From NCBI GenBank assembly GCA_913055735.1, contig CAJXKD010000001.1, positions 2,328,281-2,392,280 of the forward strand: DNA of 64,000 nt, given 5' to 3'. The notes below the pieces were generated by a model. It did not search any database and was not told the origin of the DNA. It worked only from the letters and a program-made list of their open reading frames with translations. The DNA comes from an uncultured Rhodospirillales bacterium (GTDB lineage: Bacteria > Pseudomonadota > Alphaproteobacteria > Rhodospirillales > UBA2165). This document shows, piece by piece, positions 7,886 to 16,916 of this stretch (position 1 is its first letter; each line of letters opens with the position of its first letter). A program made the translations under genes and the position numbers.

Positions 7886-8745
7886 AGATCGTCTCTTTCG
7901 AATACCGAGGCCGCACGTCTTATGGCGTGGTGGACGGCGACAATTTGGTCGATGTCGGCGCCATGCTGGGGAGCGAGTTCCCGACATTGCGCGAGGTGTT
8001 GGAGAACGACGCATTGGACCGCGTCGCGGCGGCGGCAAAGGCGGGGGAGGCGACGATCCCGCTGTCGGGCATCACCTACCTCATTCCGGTCACCAATCCG
8101 GGCAAGATCATCTGCATCGGCGTCAACTACGCCAACCGCAATGAGGAATATAAGGACAACGCCTATGCCGCGTCCTATCCCAGCGTCTTCATGCGCACGC
8201 CGGGCTCCTTCACCGGCCATAACGGCCATCTGATCCGCCCGCCGGAGAGCGAGCAGCTCGACTACGAAGGCGAGATCGTGCTGGTGATCGGCAAGCCGGG
8301 TCGGCGCATCCCCAAGGAACAAGCGTTCGAGCATGTCGCCGGGGTGACCATCATGAACGAGGGCACCATCCGCGACTGGCTGCGCCACGCCAAGTTCAAC
8401 GTTACCCAGGGCAAGAACTTCGAGAGCACCGGCGCCATCGGCCCGTGGATGGTGACGCTGGACGAGATCGCCGATATCGAGCACATGGCGGTGAAGACCC
8501 GCGTCAACGGCGAGGTGCGCCAGGACGACACCACGGACAACATCATTTACGACTTCCGCTATCTCATCAATTATCTGTCGACCTTTGCTAAGCTGCTGCC
8601 GGGCGACATCATCGCTACCGGCACGCCGACGGGCGCGGGCGCACGTTTCGATCCGCCCAAGTATCTGAAGCCCGGTGACGTGGTCGAGGTGGAAGTGCCG
8701 GGCGTCGGCGTGCTGTCGAATGACGTCGTGGACGAGGTAGTTTAA
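7882..8745 (+). CDS. Fumarylacetoacetate hydrolase (FAH) family protein
   Basis: 287 residues. The FAH fold catalyses hydrolysis, decarboxylation or hydration of beta-diketo and 2-keto acids in aromatic or sugar-acid catabolism, with a divalent metal. Seen: an N-terminal region with KIICIGVNYANRN, the metal-binding glutamates in YEGEIVLVIGK, and the C-terminal LLPGDIIATGTPTGAG then LKPGDVVEVEVPGVGVL typical of the family. The start ATG shares bases with the stop of the DapA-family gene, indicating one operon. Which of the FAH activities it has is not decidable here. Confidence 0.9.
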   Translation: MKIVSFEYRGRTSYGVVDGDNLVDVGAMLGSEFPTLREVLENDALDRVAAAAKAGEATIPLSGITYLIPVTNPGKIICIGVNYANRNEEYKDNAYAASYPSVFMRTPGSFTGHNGHLIRPPESEQLDYEGEIVLVIGKPGRRIPKEQAFEHVAGVTIMNEGTIRDWLRHAKFNVTQGKNFESTGAIGPWMVTLDEIADIEHMAVKTRVNGEVRQDDTTDNIIYDFRYLINYLSTFAKLLPGDIIATGTPTGAGARFDPPKYLKPGDVVEVEVPGVGVLSNDVVDEVV

Positions 8746-8839
8746 AGGCGCGCACCGACCCGTGCGTTCTGTCACCCCGAGTTGATTTGGTGTTACCAAT
8801 GTCTTCCGCTATTCCCACACGGGAATTGGGGGATACGGA

Positions 8840-10288
8840 ATGACAACTTCACTACCCAGCACGCTTCCGTGGCTCGTGCTTATCGCCTACGGGCTGTTTG
8901 TTTGGCGCCTCGCGCCGCACCGGGTCGGCGTCGCCGGCTTCTTCGGCGGCGGCGATGAAAAAGGCACTGCGCCGGGCCTGTGGCTGCTGGTGGCGAGCGC
9001 CGCCATCTCCTGGATTTTCGCCAAATCCATCGCCAATTCGGCGGGCCTCGCCCAGGCCTTCGGCCTGTCGGGCGCGGCGGGGTACGCGTTCTATTATCTC
9101 AGCTTCTTGACCGCGGGCGTGGTGATTTACATCATCCGCACGCGCGGCGGCGATGCCTCGCTACCCGCGTTCCTGGCGCGCAAATACGGCGGCTTCTGCG
9201 CCAAGCTGTTCGTCGCCGCCATCGCCATCCGCCTGTTCAACGAGGTCTGGTCCAACACCAAGGTCGCCGGTCTCTATTTTGGCGACGAGGGCTCCGGCGC
9301 CTATTGGATCGCCGTCGCCGCCGTCACCGCCTTCACCGTGTTCTACACCTGGCGGGCGGGCCTGCGCGGCAGCCTGCTTACCGACGGCGGGCAGATGATC
9401 CTCGCCGCCATTCTGCTCGCGGGGGTGCTGTTCGTCGTGTTGCCCGAGGTGGCGGCGCGCGGCCTGCCCGAAATCGACGGTGCCACGAGCATGGCGGGCT
9501 GGACCTTCGCCGCCTTGGCACTGGTGCAGGTGTTCAGCTATCCGTTCCACGATCCGGTCCTCACCGACCGTGGCTTCATCACCTCGCCCCGCGTCATGCT
9601 CAAGGGCTTCATCCTGGCGGGGCTGATCGCCGGCGGCTTCATCTTCCTGTTCGGCTTCATCGGCATCTATGGCCGGCTCATGGGGTTTGACGGCAACCCG
9701 TCGCTCGCCGTGCCCGCCTCGTTCGGTTTGCCCATGCTGCTCGTCGTCAACGCCATCATGATGACGTCGGCGGGCTCGACCCTCGATTCCACCTTCGCCA
9801 GCACCGCCAAGATCGCTGCGCGCGACTGGCGGGGCCGCGACGCCACGCCCACCGAGGCGCAGATGCGGTTCGGCCGCCGCGCCGTGCTCATCATTGCCGT
9901 CCTCGGCAACCTGCCACTGTTCTCCATCTATCTCGGTGCGCAGGTGGGCCCGGCGGTCATCGCCGCGACCACCATTTCCGGCACTATGGTCATGGGCCTG
10001 GCGCCGATCTTTCTATTAGCGTTCCTGCCGGGCGCCGGGCGGTGGAGCTTCCATCTCGCCTTCTGGCCGGGCTTGGCTTTGGGTGTGATCATGACGCTTG
10101 AAGGCGCGCTCGGCGTCGCGATCGTGCCTGCCTGGGTCGATCTCGGCGTGGGTAAATATGCCGACGATCTCGGGGTGAATGTCTGGGGCCTCGGCCTATG
10201 CACCGCCGGCTATCTGGCGGGGTGCGTCATTGGCCTCGCGGTGTCGAACCGGGCACGTGACGAGGCGGCGGAAGCGGTCAGCGCCTAA
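8840..10288 (+). CDS. Sodium:solute symporter (SSS/SLC5) family transporter
   Basis: 482-residue polytopic inner-membrane protein with about a dozen hydrophobic segments. Seen: WLLVASAAISWIFAKSIANS in the first core helices, KYGGFCAKLF, YTWRAGLRGSLLTDGGQM, which resembles the SSS signature region, and NAIMMTSAGSTLDSTFAS, typical of the family's core helix 8 where Na+ is bound. It starts 94 bp after the FAH-family gene on the same strand, so it may import that pathway's substrate; this is inference. Its 3' end overlaps the convergent glycosyltransferase gene by 11 bp. Confidence 0.85.
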   Translation: MTTSLPSTLPWLVLIAYGLFVWRLAPHRVGVAGFFGGGDEKGTAPGLWLLVASAAISWIFAKSIANSAGLAQAFGLSGAAGYAFYYLSFLTAGVVIYIIRTRGGDASLPAFLARKYGGFCAKLFVAAIAIRLFNEVWSNTKVAGLYFGDEGSGAYWIAVAAVTAFTVFYTWRAGLRGSLLTDGGQMILAAILLAGVLFVVLPEVAARGLPEIDGATSMAGWTFAALALVQVFSYPFHDPVLTDRGFITSPRVMLKGFILAGLIAGGFIFLFGFIGIYGRLMGFDGNPSLAVPASFGLPMLLVVNAIMMTSAGSTLDSTFASTAKIAARDWRGRDATPTEAQMRFGRRAVLIIAVLGNLPLFSIYLGAQVGPAVIAATTISGTMVMGLAPIFLLAFLPGAGRWSFHLAFWPGLALGVIMTLEGALGVAIVPAWVDLGVGKYADDLGVNVWGLGLCTAGYLAGCVIGLAVSNRARDEAAEAVSA

Positions 10289-11489
10289 CCACCCTGTTGA
10301 ACACCGCGAGAAGTTTCTCCGCCTGGGCATCCCAGGAATAGCGGTCGAGCCGCGCCCCGTCTGCGTGGGTAAAATGCCGGCCCATGGCCGACGTCAACGC
10401 GTGTTGAATTTCGGCGACGCTGTCACAGGAATACAGCATGGCGCTGACGTCGGCCACGATGTCCTTGGCCTCGTCCGATTCCTCCGGATAACACAGGATC
10501 GGCCGATCCGCCGCGATCAATTCCAGGATCTTGTGGTGGAACACCCGGTTCGTCCGCAGGAACATGTTGATCCGGCTGCGGCGGTAGATGGCGAACAGAT
10601 CGTCCAACGAGACGAACCCCCGATCGTCGAGCGGGATTGGAACACCGGCCGTTTGCAGCGCGGCGCGCAATTTGTCGCCGTCGTTCCCGGCATAGACCAG
10701 TTTCACCTTGGCGCGGTCGCTCTCGTTCAACGTCCGGAACCAGGCGGCGAGGGCGGCGCACATATCTTGCAGCGGCGCGTCGTCGTATAGGCCGCCCGTC
10801 AGGCTGATCTGCAAGCCCGGGGTTTCCGTCTCTGGTTTGGCGTGCCGCCAGACGGTGGGGAAGCCGCTGTAGACGACGTCGATGGTTCGGCCGAACCAGG
10901 GACCCGACGTTCGAACATGGGATTTCGAAAGGGCGGTCATGGCGGCGGCATCCCGGTAGCGCCGCGCGGTCATCCCGCGCAAGGGGGCCGGAATGAACGC
11001 GTCCCAGTGGTCTTTGACGTCGGCGATCCACGGGCATCTCGCCGTATGGGCCAATTGTTGGGCAATGTTCCAGCTGTCCGTGTTGCCGAAGGTGGCCCAC
11101 ACCACGTCGGGTTTGAATTGTGTAGCCAAGGGCTCAAGATACGGCTGTGTACCGTTCCGCCAATCGGTGAACATGCCGCCATGCACGAGCAATTGCCAAA
11201 GCGTGAGGGGACGGCGGATGAGCGCCGGGAGCTGTCCGGCCCGAAGACGGCGTAACCTCGAGAAACCCACGGGCGCGCAGGCCAGATAATACGGGACGGC
11301 AAAGTCGTGTGCCGCGAGCGTTTGTGCCAAGTCTGAAGCCGGTATCGGCACGGGCTGGCCCTCAAGGGTCTGTGTCAGAAGGACGACCTCAAGCCCCAAC
11401 CGGGCGAGCGCCCGGGCGAATTCGCGGGCCCGCACGGCGCACACATGCGGCGTCGCGGGATGACAATGGTTGATCAGAACGATACGCAT
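10278..11489 (-). CDS. Glycosyltransferase (GT4-like)
   Basis: 403 residues. A Rossmann-type N-terminus MRIVLINHCHPATPHVCAVR, with AREFARALARLGLEVVLLT, and a C-terminal nucleotide-sugar half containing LVYAGNDGDKLRAAL, YRRSRINMFLRTNR and KILELIAADRPILCYPEES are typical of GT-B enzymes. ATG at 11489 is preferred because it lies 4 bp after the asnB stop, whereas a longer reading would run into asnB. It is therefore the last gene of the leftward set GT9, asnB, GT. Sugar donor and acceptor are unknown; the role is surface polysaccharide or LPS assembly by context. Confidence 0.78.
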   Translation of the reverse strand: MRIVLINHCHPATPHVCAVRAREFARALARLGLEVVLLTQTLEGQPVPIPASDLAQTLAAHDFAVPYYLACAPVGFSRLRRLRAGQLPALIRRPLTLWQLLVHGGMFTDWRNGTQPYLEPLATQFKPDVVWATFGNTDSWNIAQQLAHTARCPWIADVKDHWDAFIPAPLRGMTARRYRDAAAMTALSKSHVRTSGPWFGRTIDVVYSGFPTVWRHAKPETETPGLQISLTGGLYDDAPLQDMCAALAAWFRTLNESDRAKVKLVYAGNDGDKLRAALQTAGVPIPLDDRGFVSLDDLFAIYRRSRINMFLRTNRVFHHKILELIAADRPILCYPEESDEAKDIVADVSAMLYSCDSVAEIQHALTSAMGRHFTHADGARLDRYSWDAQAEKLLAVFNRVVRR

Positions 11490-11493
11490 CGGT

Positions 11494-13407
11494 TCAGTCG
11501 GCGAAAAACGGCAAACGTGGCATCGCCGCGATGCGCGATACGAAATGCCGCCGCCACAAGGTTTCGATGACCGGACGCCAGAGGAGGTTCGCGGCGTAAT
11601 TGTCGCCTTGATCGTGACGTTTGAGCACGGAGCGCCACCATGTCGCCCGCCACATGTCCGATTGGCGGAAGTCGGTGCTTTCGATGATTTCCCGAGCAAG
11701 CGGGCCGAGCGATCTTTGGAACCAATCCGATTGCGGCGGAACGAACCCTTGTTTGTTCCAGCGGTCGAGGATGGTGTCCGGGACGATGCCGCGCATGGCG
11801 CCGCGCAGCAGCCGCTTGGTTTGGCCGCCGCCCATCAGCATCCGGGGCGGCAGCGAGAAAACGAACTCGGCGAGGCGGTGATCGCAGAACGGCAACCGCA
11901 CTTCTCGGGAATGTGCCATGGAATTGCGATCGCCGTAGCGGAGGAGAACCGGCAAATTGGTCCGGAAGCTGTCTTCGAACAGGGCTTCCGTCAGTTGGTT
12001 GAGCCCACGCGGCCGGTCGGCGCCGGGATCGTCCGGTGGCGCCAACCGGCGGCTCAAGGGCCAGCGCACACCGAACTTGAAATCGCTGCCGCTGCCGGAG
12101 AGCCCCGCGGCGAGATGCCGGACGGCCGGCGGTAGTCGCCGGAGAGAGCGTTGTTTGCCGGTCAGCAGAGCAGCTGGATAGCGATCCCGGATTCGTTTGG
12201 TTTCCTGGCCGATATCGGCGTCGTCGCCGGTCGCGTGCAGGGCCGCCAGATAGGCCTCGAAATATTGCTCGTAGCCGCCCAGCAATTCGTCGCCCCCTTG
12301 CCCGTCCAACAGGACCGTGGTGCCCGAGGCCTTGGCGAGCTCGAACACACTCCATTGCGCGTATTGGCTCGTGCTGCCCACCGGAAGTTCGTTGGTCCAG
12401 ATAAAGCCGGCCACGTCCTCAAGCAGCCCGTCCGGGGTTGGATCGGCAATGTGCTGCCTGGTATGCGCATGGGACGCGACGATGTCGGCCCATTCGGATT
12501 CGTCACGGTCGCTCCCCTTGAAGCGGCCGGTAAAGGTATCGTACACGGGGTCGGCGCCGACCAGTCGGCGGCCGATACAAACCACGGAACTGGAATCCAA
12601 TCCGCCGGACAGGCACGATCCGAGGGGGACATCGCTGCGCATTCTGATGCGTACGGAATCAGTCAGGAGATCGCGAAATTGCGCTTGTGCATCCGTCTCG
12701 TTCAGACCGCGCACGTTGTCATCGGGTTTTAGGGTCCAATAGCGGCGGATCGAGTAGCTCAAATCGTTCAAATCAAGCGTCAGGACCTCGCCAGGCAGGA
12801 GCTGTTGGATACCGGCGAAAACCGTCTGACGGCTGTCGTCGAGGCCGCGGCTCGGATCGTCGAGGAAACGGAATAGGCGCACCTCATTGATGCTCGAAGG
12901 GACGCCCGCGAGCGGCAGCAACGCCTTGTATTCGGAAGCGAAGGCGAAGCGGGTTTCGCTCGCGTGGAACAGGAAGGGCTTTTCCCCATAGCGGTCGCGG
13001 GCGCAGATCAGCCGGTGCCGATCATTATCCAGGATGGCAAAGGCAAACATGCCGTTCAATTCATCGAGGAAGCCATCGCCCCACATTTGATAGGCAGCGA
13101 GCAGGACTTCGGTATCCGATTTCGACGTGAATACCGCGCCTTCCGCGATGAGGTGCTCTCGCACCTCAAGGTAATTGTATATCTCGCCGTTGAAGGTGAC
13201 GACTTGACCGCCCCGCACCATCGGTTGATGCCCGCCATCGGACGTGTCGATGATGCTGAGCCGGCGGTGGCCCAATGCCTGCCGACGGTCTGAACTTGCC
13301 CAGGTGCCTGCGTCGTCGGGGCCACGATGGGCCAATATGTTGGTCATCGCATCTAGCGTCGCGAGGTTGACGGGCTTGAGCCCAATAAGTCCGGAAATGC
13401 CACACAT
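11494..13407 (-). CDS. asnB: Asparagine synthase (glutamine-hydrolysing)-type amidotransferase
   Basis: 637 residues, normal for the family. The N-terminal Ntn-hydrolase half starts MCGISGLIG with Cys2 as the glutaminase nucleophile, then RGPDDAG and FNGEIYNY. The C-terminal synthetase half carries the ATP pyrophosphatase motif SCLSGGLDSSSV near residue 255 and SREVRLPFCDHRLAEF. True asparagine synthesis is possible. Homologues inside polysaccharide clusters often amidate uronic-acid sugars instead, and the UDP-ManNAcA genes nearby would supply such a substrate; that is inference. 11 bp separates it from the upstream GT9 gene. Confidence 0.9.
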   Translation of the reverse strand: MCGISGLIGLKPVNLATLDAMTNILAHRGPDDAGTWASSDRRQALGHRRLSIIDTSDGGHQPMVRGGQVVTFNGEIYNYLEVREHLIAEGAVFTSKSDTEVLLAAYQMWGDGFLDELNGMFAFAILDNDRHRLICARDRYGEKPFLFHASETRFAFASEYKALLPLAGVPSSINEVRLFRFLDDPSRGLDDSRQTVFAGIQQLLPGEVLTLDLNDLSYSIRRYWTLKPDDNVRGLNETDAQAQFRDLLTDSVRIRMRSDVPLGSCLSGGLDSSSVVCIGRRLVGADPVYDTFTGRFKGSDRDESEWADIVASHAHTRQHIADPTPDGLLEDVAGFIWTNELPVGSTSQYAQWSVFELAKASGTTVLLDGQGGDELLGGYEQYFEAYLAALHATGDDADIGQETKRIRDRYPAALLTGKQRSLRRLPPAVRHLAAGLSGSGSDFKFGVRWPLSRRLAPPDDPGADRPRGLNQLTEALFEDSFRTNLPVLLRYGDRNSMAHSREVRLPFCDHRLAEFVFSLPPRMLMGGGQTKRLLRGAMRGIVPDTILDRWNKQGFVPPQSDWFQRSLGPLAREIIESTDFRQSDMWRATWWRSVLKRHDQGDNYAANLLWRPVIETLWRRHFVSRIAAMPRLPFFAD

Positions 13408-13418
13408 CCCAATAAATC

Positions 13419-14516
13419 CTACGCGTGACTATCCGGGGCGGAGATATCTGCCCGGTGCTGATCGAGAAGCGAGAGGCAGGCTGTCGTCACTTCCTTCGGG
13501 TCAATGGCCTGGATGCTGTTGCCGGCGTTGCGAAAGCCAGGTTTTGCGGGCACGTGCTTGGCAAAATCCCATGGATAGAAAATCGCGTGACCATCACCAT
13601 GGGGAAACCAAACACCTGGCTTGGCGCGGGCACTAAATACTGCAACGCATTTCGTACCGGCGAGTGCGGCAAGGTGCATCGGGCCAGTGTCGTGCCCCAA
13701 GTAGAAAATCGCGTCCCCCATCATAATCGCGCTTACCCGCGGCGAAATCGCACCGCAGAGATTAAGGGATGGGCCAGGCCAATTGTCCAGCAAAGCCTGC
13801 GTCCTCGCGCTGTCTTCGGCTGCGCCGAAAGCCGCCAATCCGATATCGTCTCGATCCGCGGCAATACCGGAAAGCACGGATCTCCAATTGGCATCGCCCC
13901 AATCTTTGTCCGAAAGTTTGGCACCTACACTGAAGGCGATGAATTTGCTTGCACCGGACCAATCGCCAAGACGCTGTTTGGCTTCTTCTCTATCCTTCTG
14001 CGGAAATGCGAGAGACCAATCGCGCTTGCCCGTATCTCGGCCCGTATCAAGGGATGAGAGACCCCGCAGCAGCCGTTCGCTCTCCGATTCCCATAGTTGG
14101 TCAGTTTTCTGCCGGTAGCGCCGTAGGCCCGGCCCGATTGGCAGTCCGATGAATCGAAATAACCCGCAGCTCAGGAAGAAGGAGATTTCAAAGAAGAGCC
14201 GTAGCGGGGTCGAGGGTTCTGAAAGATAGATCAGAACCTCGGGGCGCCAAGCGCGGATTTCACGGTGGAGCCGAACTATTTCGGCCGGGCGTCTTAAATC
14301 CGACGCGATCAGGAAAAAACCGTCGGCGAGCCCGGTTCCGTCGACAATGCTTTGGAGAGGGGCGGCCGCATCCATAACAGGACGGTTGGTGAGGATTCTA
14401 CGTTCTGCACGGGAGAAAGTTTCAGCGATGACGTGCAGGGCCGGTAAGCTGACGACAGTGTCGCCGATACTGCCGCGCCGAAATATCAAAACCCGTTTCT
14501 CCGGTCTGTCGGCCAT
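13419..14516 (-). CDS. Glycosyltransferase family 9 (heptosyltransferase-like)
   Basis: 365 residues. N-terminal KRVLIFRRGSIGDTVVSLPAL is the diagnostic GT9 opening seen in ADP-heptose:LPS heptosyltransferases, and the C-terminal YLGHDTGPMHLAALAG is the family donor-binding motif. The middle segment IAFSVGAKLSDKDWGDANWR matches the family's linker strand. No signal peptide; one hydrophobic patch near RLFFEISFFLSCGLFRF suggests membrane association. First gene of the leftward set with asnB. Heptose transfer to LPS core is likely but not proven by sequence. Confidence 0.85.
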   Translation of the reverse strand: MADRPEKRVLIFRRGSIGDTVVSLPALHVIAETFSRAERRILTNRPVMDAAAPLQSIVDGTGLADGFFLIASDLRRPAEIVRLHREIRAWRPEVLIYLSEPSTPLRLFFEISFFLSCGLFRFIGLPIGPGLRRYRQKTDQLWESESERLLRGLSSLDTGRDTGKRDWSLAFPQKDREEAKQRLGDWSGASKFIAFSVGAKLSDKDWGDANWRSVLSGIAADRDDIGLAAFGAAEDSARTQALLDNWPGPSLNLCGAISPRVSAIMMGDAIFYLGHDTGPMHLAALAGTKCVAVFSARAKPGVWFPHGDGHAIFYPWDFAKHVPAKPGFRNAGNSIQAIDPKEVTTACLSLLDQHRADISAPDSHA

Positions 14517-14649
14517 AAACTTCCTAGGCGGTCTCAGAGATCGATGCCGCGCTGCGACATCGCGTGGATTGGACGAATATAGATGATATAATAAATACTT
14601 ATCACTAGCTAAAAGACGGCTAGAAGCAGGCCAGAAGACGGAATGAAGA
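14517..14649. promoter_or_regulatory. AT-rich divergent promoter region of the polysaccharide cluster
   Basis: 133 bp between the leftward GT9 gene and the rightward GT4 gene. It holds the AT-rich run TAGATGATATAATAAATAC (14579-14597) with TATAAT-like hexamers, in contrast to the GC-rich coding flanks. Promoters for both directions are expected here; I could not assign a confident -35/-10 pair. Confidence 0.5.
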
Positions 14650-15816
14650 GTGGCACGAAATTTCCGGAGTAGCGATCGCGTACGGGTCCTTGTGAACGGT
14701 ATTCATGCCAAAAGCGGTGGTGGCGTTACGTACCTGAGGAATATCCTCCCTTTATTGGCGGAGGAGGAGGATTTCGAGATCCACCTATTTATCCATAAGG
14801 ACCAGTTCAAACTATACGGTATCCTGGATGAGCGGGTTCACACCCATGTCCTCGAATATCCCAATGGTTTCTTTTCGAACCTTCTGTGGGAACAGCTGGC
14901 GCTACCGATTTTGGCAAAAGTCATGTCGGTGGATGTGACGCTTTCACCCGCGAACTATGGACCTTTGTTGGCTCCAAGACAAATCATTGTCCTCCGAAAT
15001 TCCCTGGCCGTTGTCGGCCGGGAAACCAGGCTGTTGAAGCGCCTGTACTGGATCGGATTGGCATTGATGACGACGATGTCGCTGATGTTCTGCCGCCGCG
15101 CGGTTGCGGTTTCGGGTTATGCCAAAAAAGCCCTTACATTTGGGATGCCGCGTCAGATACGCAATAAGGTTACGGTCATTCACCATGGGATTACGAATGC
15201 GTTTGTTCCCGGCCATTCTACGCAGCGGCGTGATTTCCTGCTCGCCGTTTCGGATATCTATATCCAGAAGAATCTTCATAATCTGATCCACGCGTTGGCA
15301 ATCGTCCGGGAGAAATTTCCGCAAATCAGGTTGAAAATAGCTGGGCGCGCGGTTGATGCCGGCTATTTGACGGAGATCGAAAGCCTTGTTGAGAAATTGG
15401 AACTCGAAGAGGCCGTTGAATTTCTAGGGCACAAAACCACGGACGAGCTCATCGATTTGTATCAAACCTGTCGGTTGTTCGTATTCCCCTCGACCGTTGA
15501 AACGTTTGGAAACCCCCTTGTTGAAGCGATGGCCTGTGGTGCGCCGATCGCATGTTCCGGTGTCGCTGCTATGCCGGAAATCGTGGGTGACGCGGCACTC
15601 CTATTTTCGCCTCTAGACCCGTCCGATATTGCGGCAAAAATTATCCGGGCGCTCGAGGACGAGGAATGTCGCAGCCGCCTAAGCGAGTTGTCAATTCAGC
15701 GCGCAAAGGCATTTTCGTGGCGCAGTACGGCGCATAAATTGGCCATCGTCATTCGGGAGATCGCGCCACCGCTGGAGCGGAAGTTCCATTCAGCTCAAGC
15801 CCGGGTTACGTCGTGA
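14650..15816 (+). CDS. Glycosyltransferase family 4
   Basis: 388 residues, GT-B fold. N-terminal VRVLVNGIHAKSGGGVTYLR, then the donor-domain features HHGITNAFVP, LLAVSDIYIQKNLHNLIHAL, KIAGRAVDAGYLTEIE, VEFLGHKTTDELIDLY and VFPSTVETFGNPLVEAMACG with the EX7E-type acidic pair. The GTG at 14650 gives a short leader; a later start nearer VLVNG cannot be excluded. It is the first of five rightward glycosyltransferases, and its stop overlaps the next start (GTGA), so the set is translationally coupled. Sugar specificity not readable. Confidence 0.87.
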   Translation: MARNFRSSDRVRVLVNGIHAKSGGGVTYLRNILPLLAEEEDFEIHLFIHKDQFKLYGILDERVHTHVLEYPNGFFSNLLWEQLALPILAKVMSVDVTLSPANYGPLLAPRQIIVLRNSLAVVGRETRLLKRLYWIGLALMTTMSLMFCRRAVAVSGYAKKALTFGMPRQIRNKVTVIHHGITNAFVPGHSTQRRDFLLAVSDIYIQKNLHNLIHALAIVREKFPQIRLKIAGRAVDAGYLTEIESLVEKLELEEAVEFLGHKTTDELIDLYQTCRLFVFPSTVETFGNPLVEAMACGAPIACSGVAAMPEIVGDAALLFSPLDPSDIAAKIIRALEDEECRSRLSELSIQRAKAFSWRSTAHKLAIVIREIAPPLERKFHSAQARVTS

Positions 15817-16916
15817 GCGTCAACCTGCTTTATTTCGTCAGTCACCCGATCCAATATCAGGCGCCGCTATTGCGAAAGATCGCCTCAGAGGATCATATCG
15901 ACCTGCATGTGATTTTTGAGTCCGATAAATCTAGCCGGCGTCATTTTGATCCTGGATTTGGCAGAGACGTCGATTGGGATGTCGACCTGCTCACGGGATA
16001 CCGTCACAGTTGTGTCGCCGAAATAAACCTAAAGGATTGTCTTGCGGCTGCCGACGTCGTTTGGCTGCACGGATGGCATGGTCGTGTTCAAAGGAGGGTG
16101 TTGTACCTTGCCCATAAGTTGAAAATTCCTGTGCTCATGCGGGGTGAAAATTGGTCAGGGGCGATGCCTGATGGGGCGGGGATGCGTGGCGTCTTGAAGC
16201 GGCAATATCTGCGTTGGATATTTTCCCGCTGTTCTCGTTTCTTAGCAATCGGCTCGGCCAATCGGCAATATTATCTCCGCCACGGCATCGACGAATCACG
16301 GATATTCATGATGCCATATGCCGTCGACAACGACTTTTTTGCCGAACAATCGATGGCGGCGAACCGTGCTGCGACATGCGTCAGGCTCGGTGTATCCGAG
16401 GAGGCGCCTATCGTTTTGTTCGCCGGGAAATTTTCACCCAGAAAGAAGCCCGACCTCTTGCTCGACGCGTGGTGTCACGCCGATTGGCCCGAGCCACGGC
16501 CAAACCTCGTGTATGTCGGCGATGGCGAACTGCGGGGAGAATTGGAGCGCGCGGCTCCGCCTGGCGTTGTATTTGCCGGGTTTCGGAATCAGTCCGAGAT
16601 GCCGGCGATTTATGCCGCCGCAGATGTATTTGTCCTGGCGTCGGAACGGGAGCCTTGGGGCTTGGCAATCAATGAAGCGATGGCTTGTGGCACGCCGGTT
16701 ATTGCATCGGATCAATGTGGAGCGGCGTTCGATCTTGTCGATGAAAACACAGGCGCCATTGTTGCTACCGGGGACGGTCAGGATTTATCCCGGGCGCTGG
16801 TTCGGGTCGTCGCCGAAAGTAAAGCACGGGGAGAGGCGGCCCGAGATAGGATAAGGAACTGGGATTTCGGCGCCGATATTGCCGGTTTGAAGGCTGCAAT
16901 TGGGGACGTTTTGTGA
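15813..16916 (+). CDS. Glycosyltransferase family 4
   Basis: 367 residues. Opens LLYFVSHPIQYQAPLLRKIA, a start shared by a GT4 subgroup in O-antigen and capsule loci. The donor domain has VLFAGKFSPRKKPDLLLDAW, LVYVGDGELRGELE, VVFAGFRNQSEMPAIYAAAD and ALASEREPWGLAINEAMACG-like residues with the two conserved glutamates. GTG start overlaps the previous stop by 4 bp, and its own stop overlaps the next GTG start likewise. Acceptor and sugar unknown. Confidence 0.87.
   Translation: MSVNLLYFVSHPIQYQAPLLRKIASEDHIDLHVIFESDKSSRRHFDPGFGRDVDWDVDLLTGYRHSCVAEINLKDCLAAADVVWLHGWHGRVQRRVLYLAHKLKIPVLMRGENWSGAMPDGAGMRGVLKRQYLRWIFSRCSRFLAIGSANRQYYLRHGIDESRIFMMPYAVDNDFFAEQSMAANRAATCVRLGVSEEAPIVLFAGKFSPRKKPDLLLDAWCHADWPEPRPNLVYVGDGELRGELERAAPPGVVFAGFRNQSEMPAIYAAADVFVLASEREPWGLAINEAMACGTPVIASDQCGAAFDLVDENTGAIVATGDGQDLSRALVRVVAESKARGEAARDRIRNWDFGADIAGLKAAIGDVL

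Noticed and set aside
6797..8038. 413-codon minus-strand frame opposite the DapA-family gene
   Set aside because: Antisense shadow; overlaps two genes with clear catalytic motifs.
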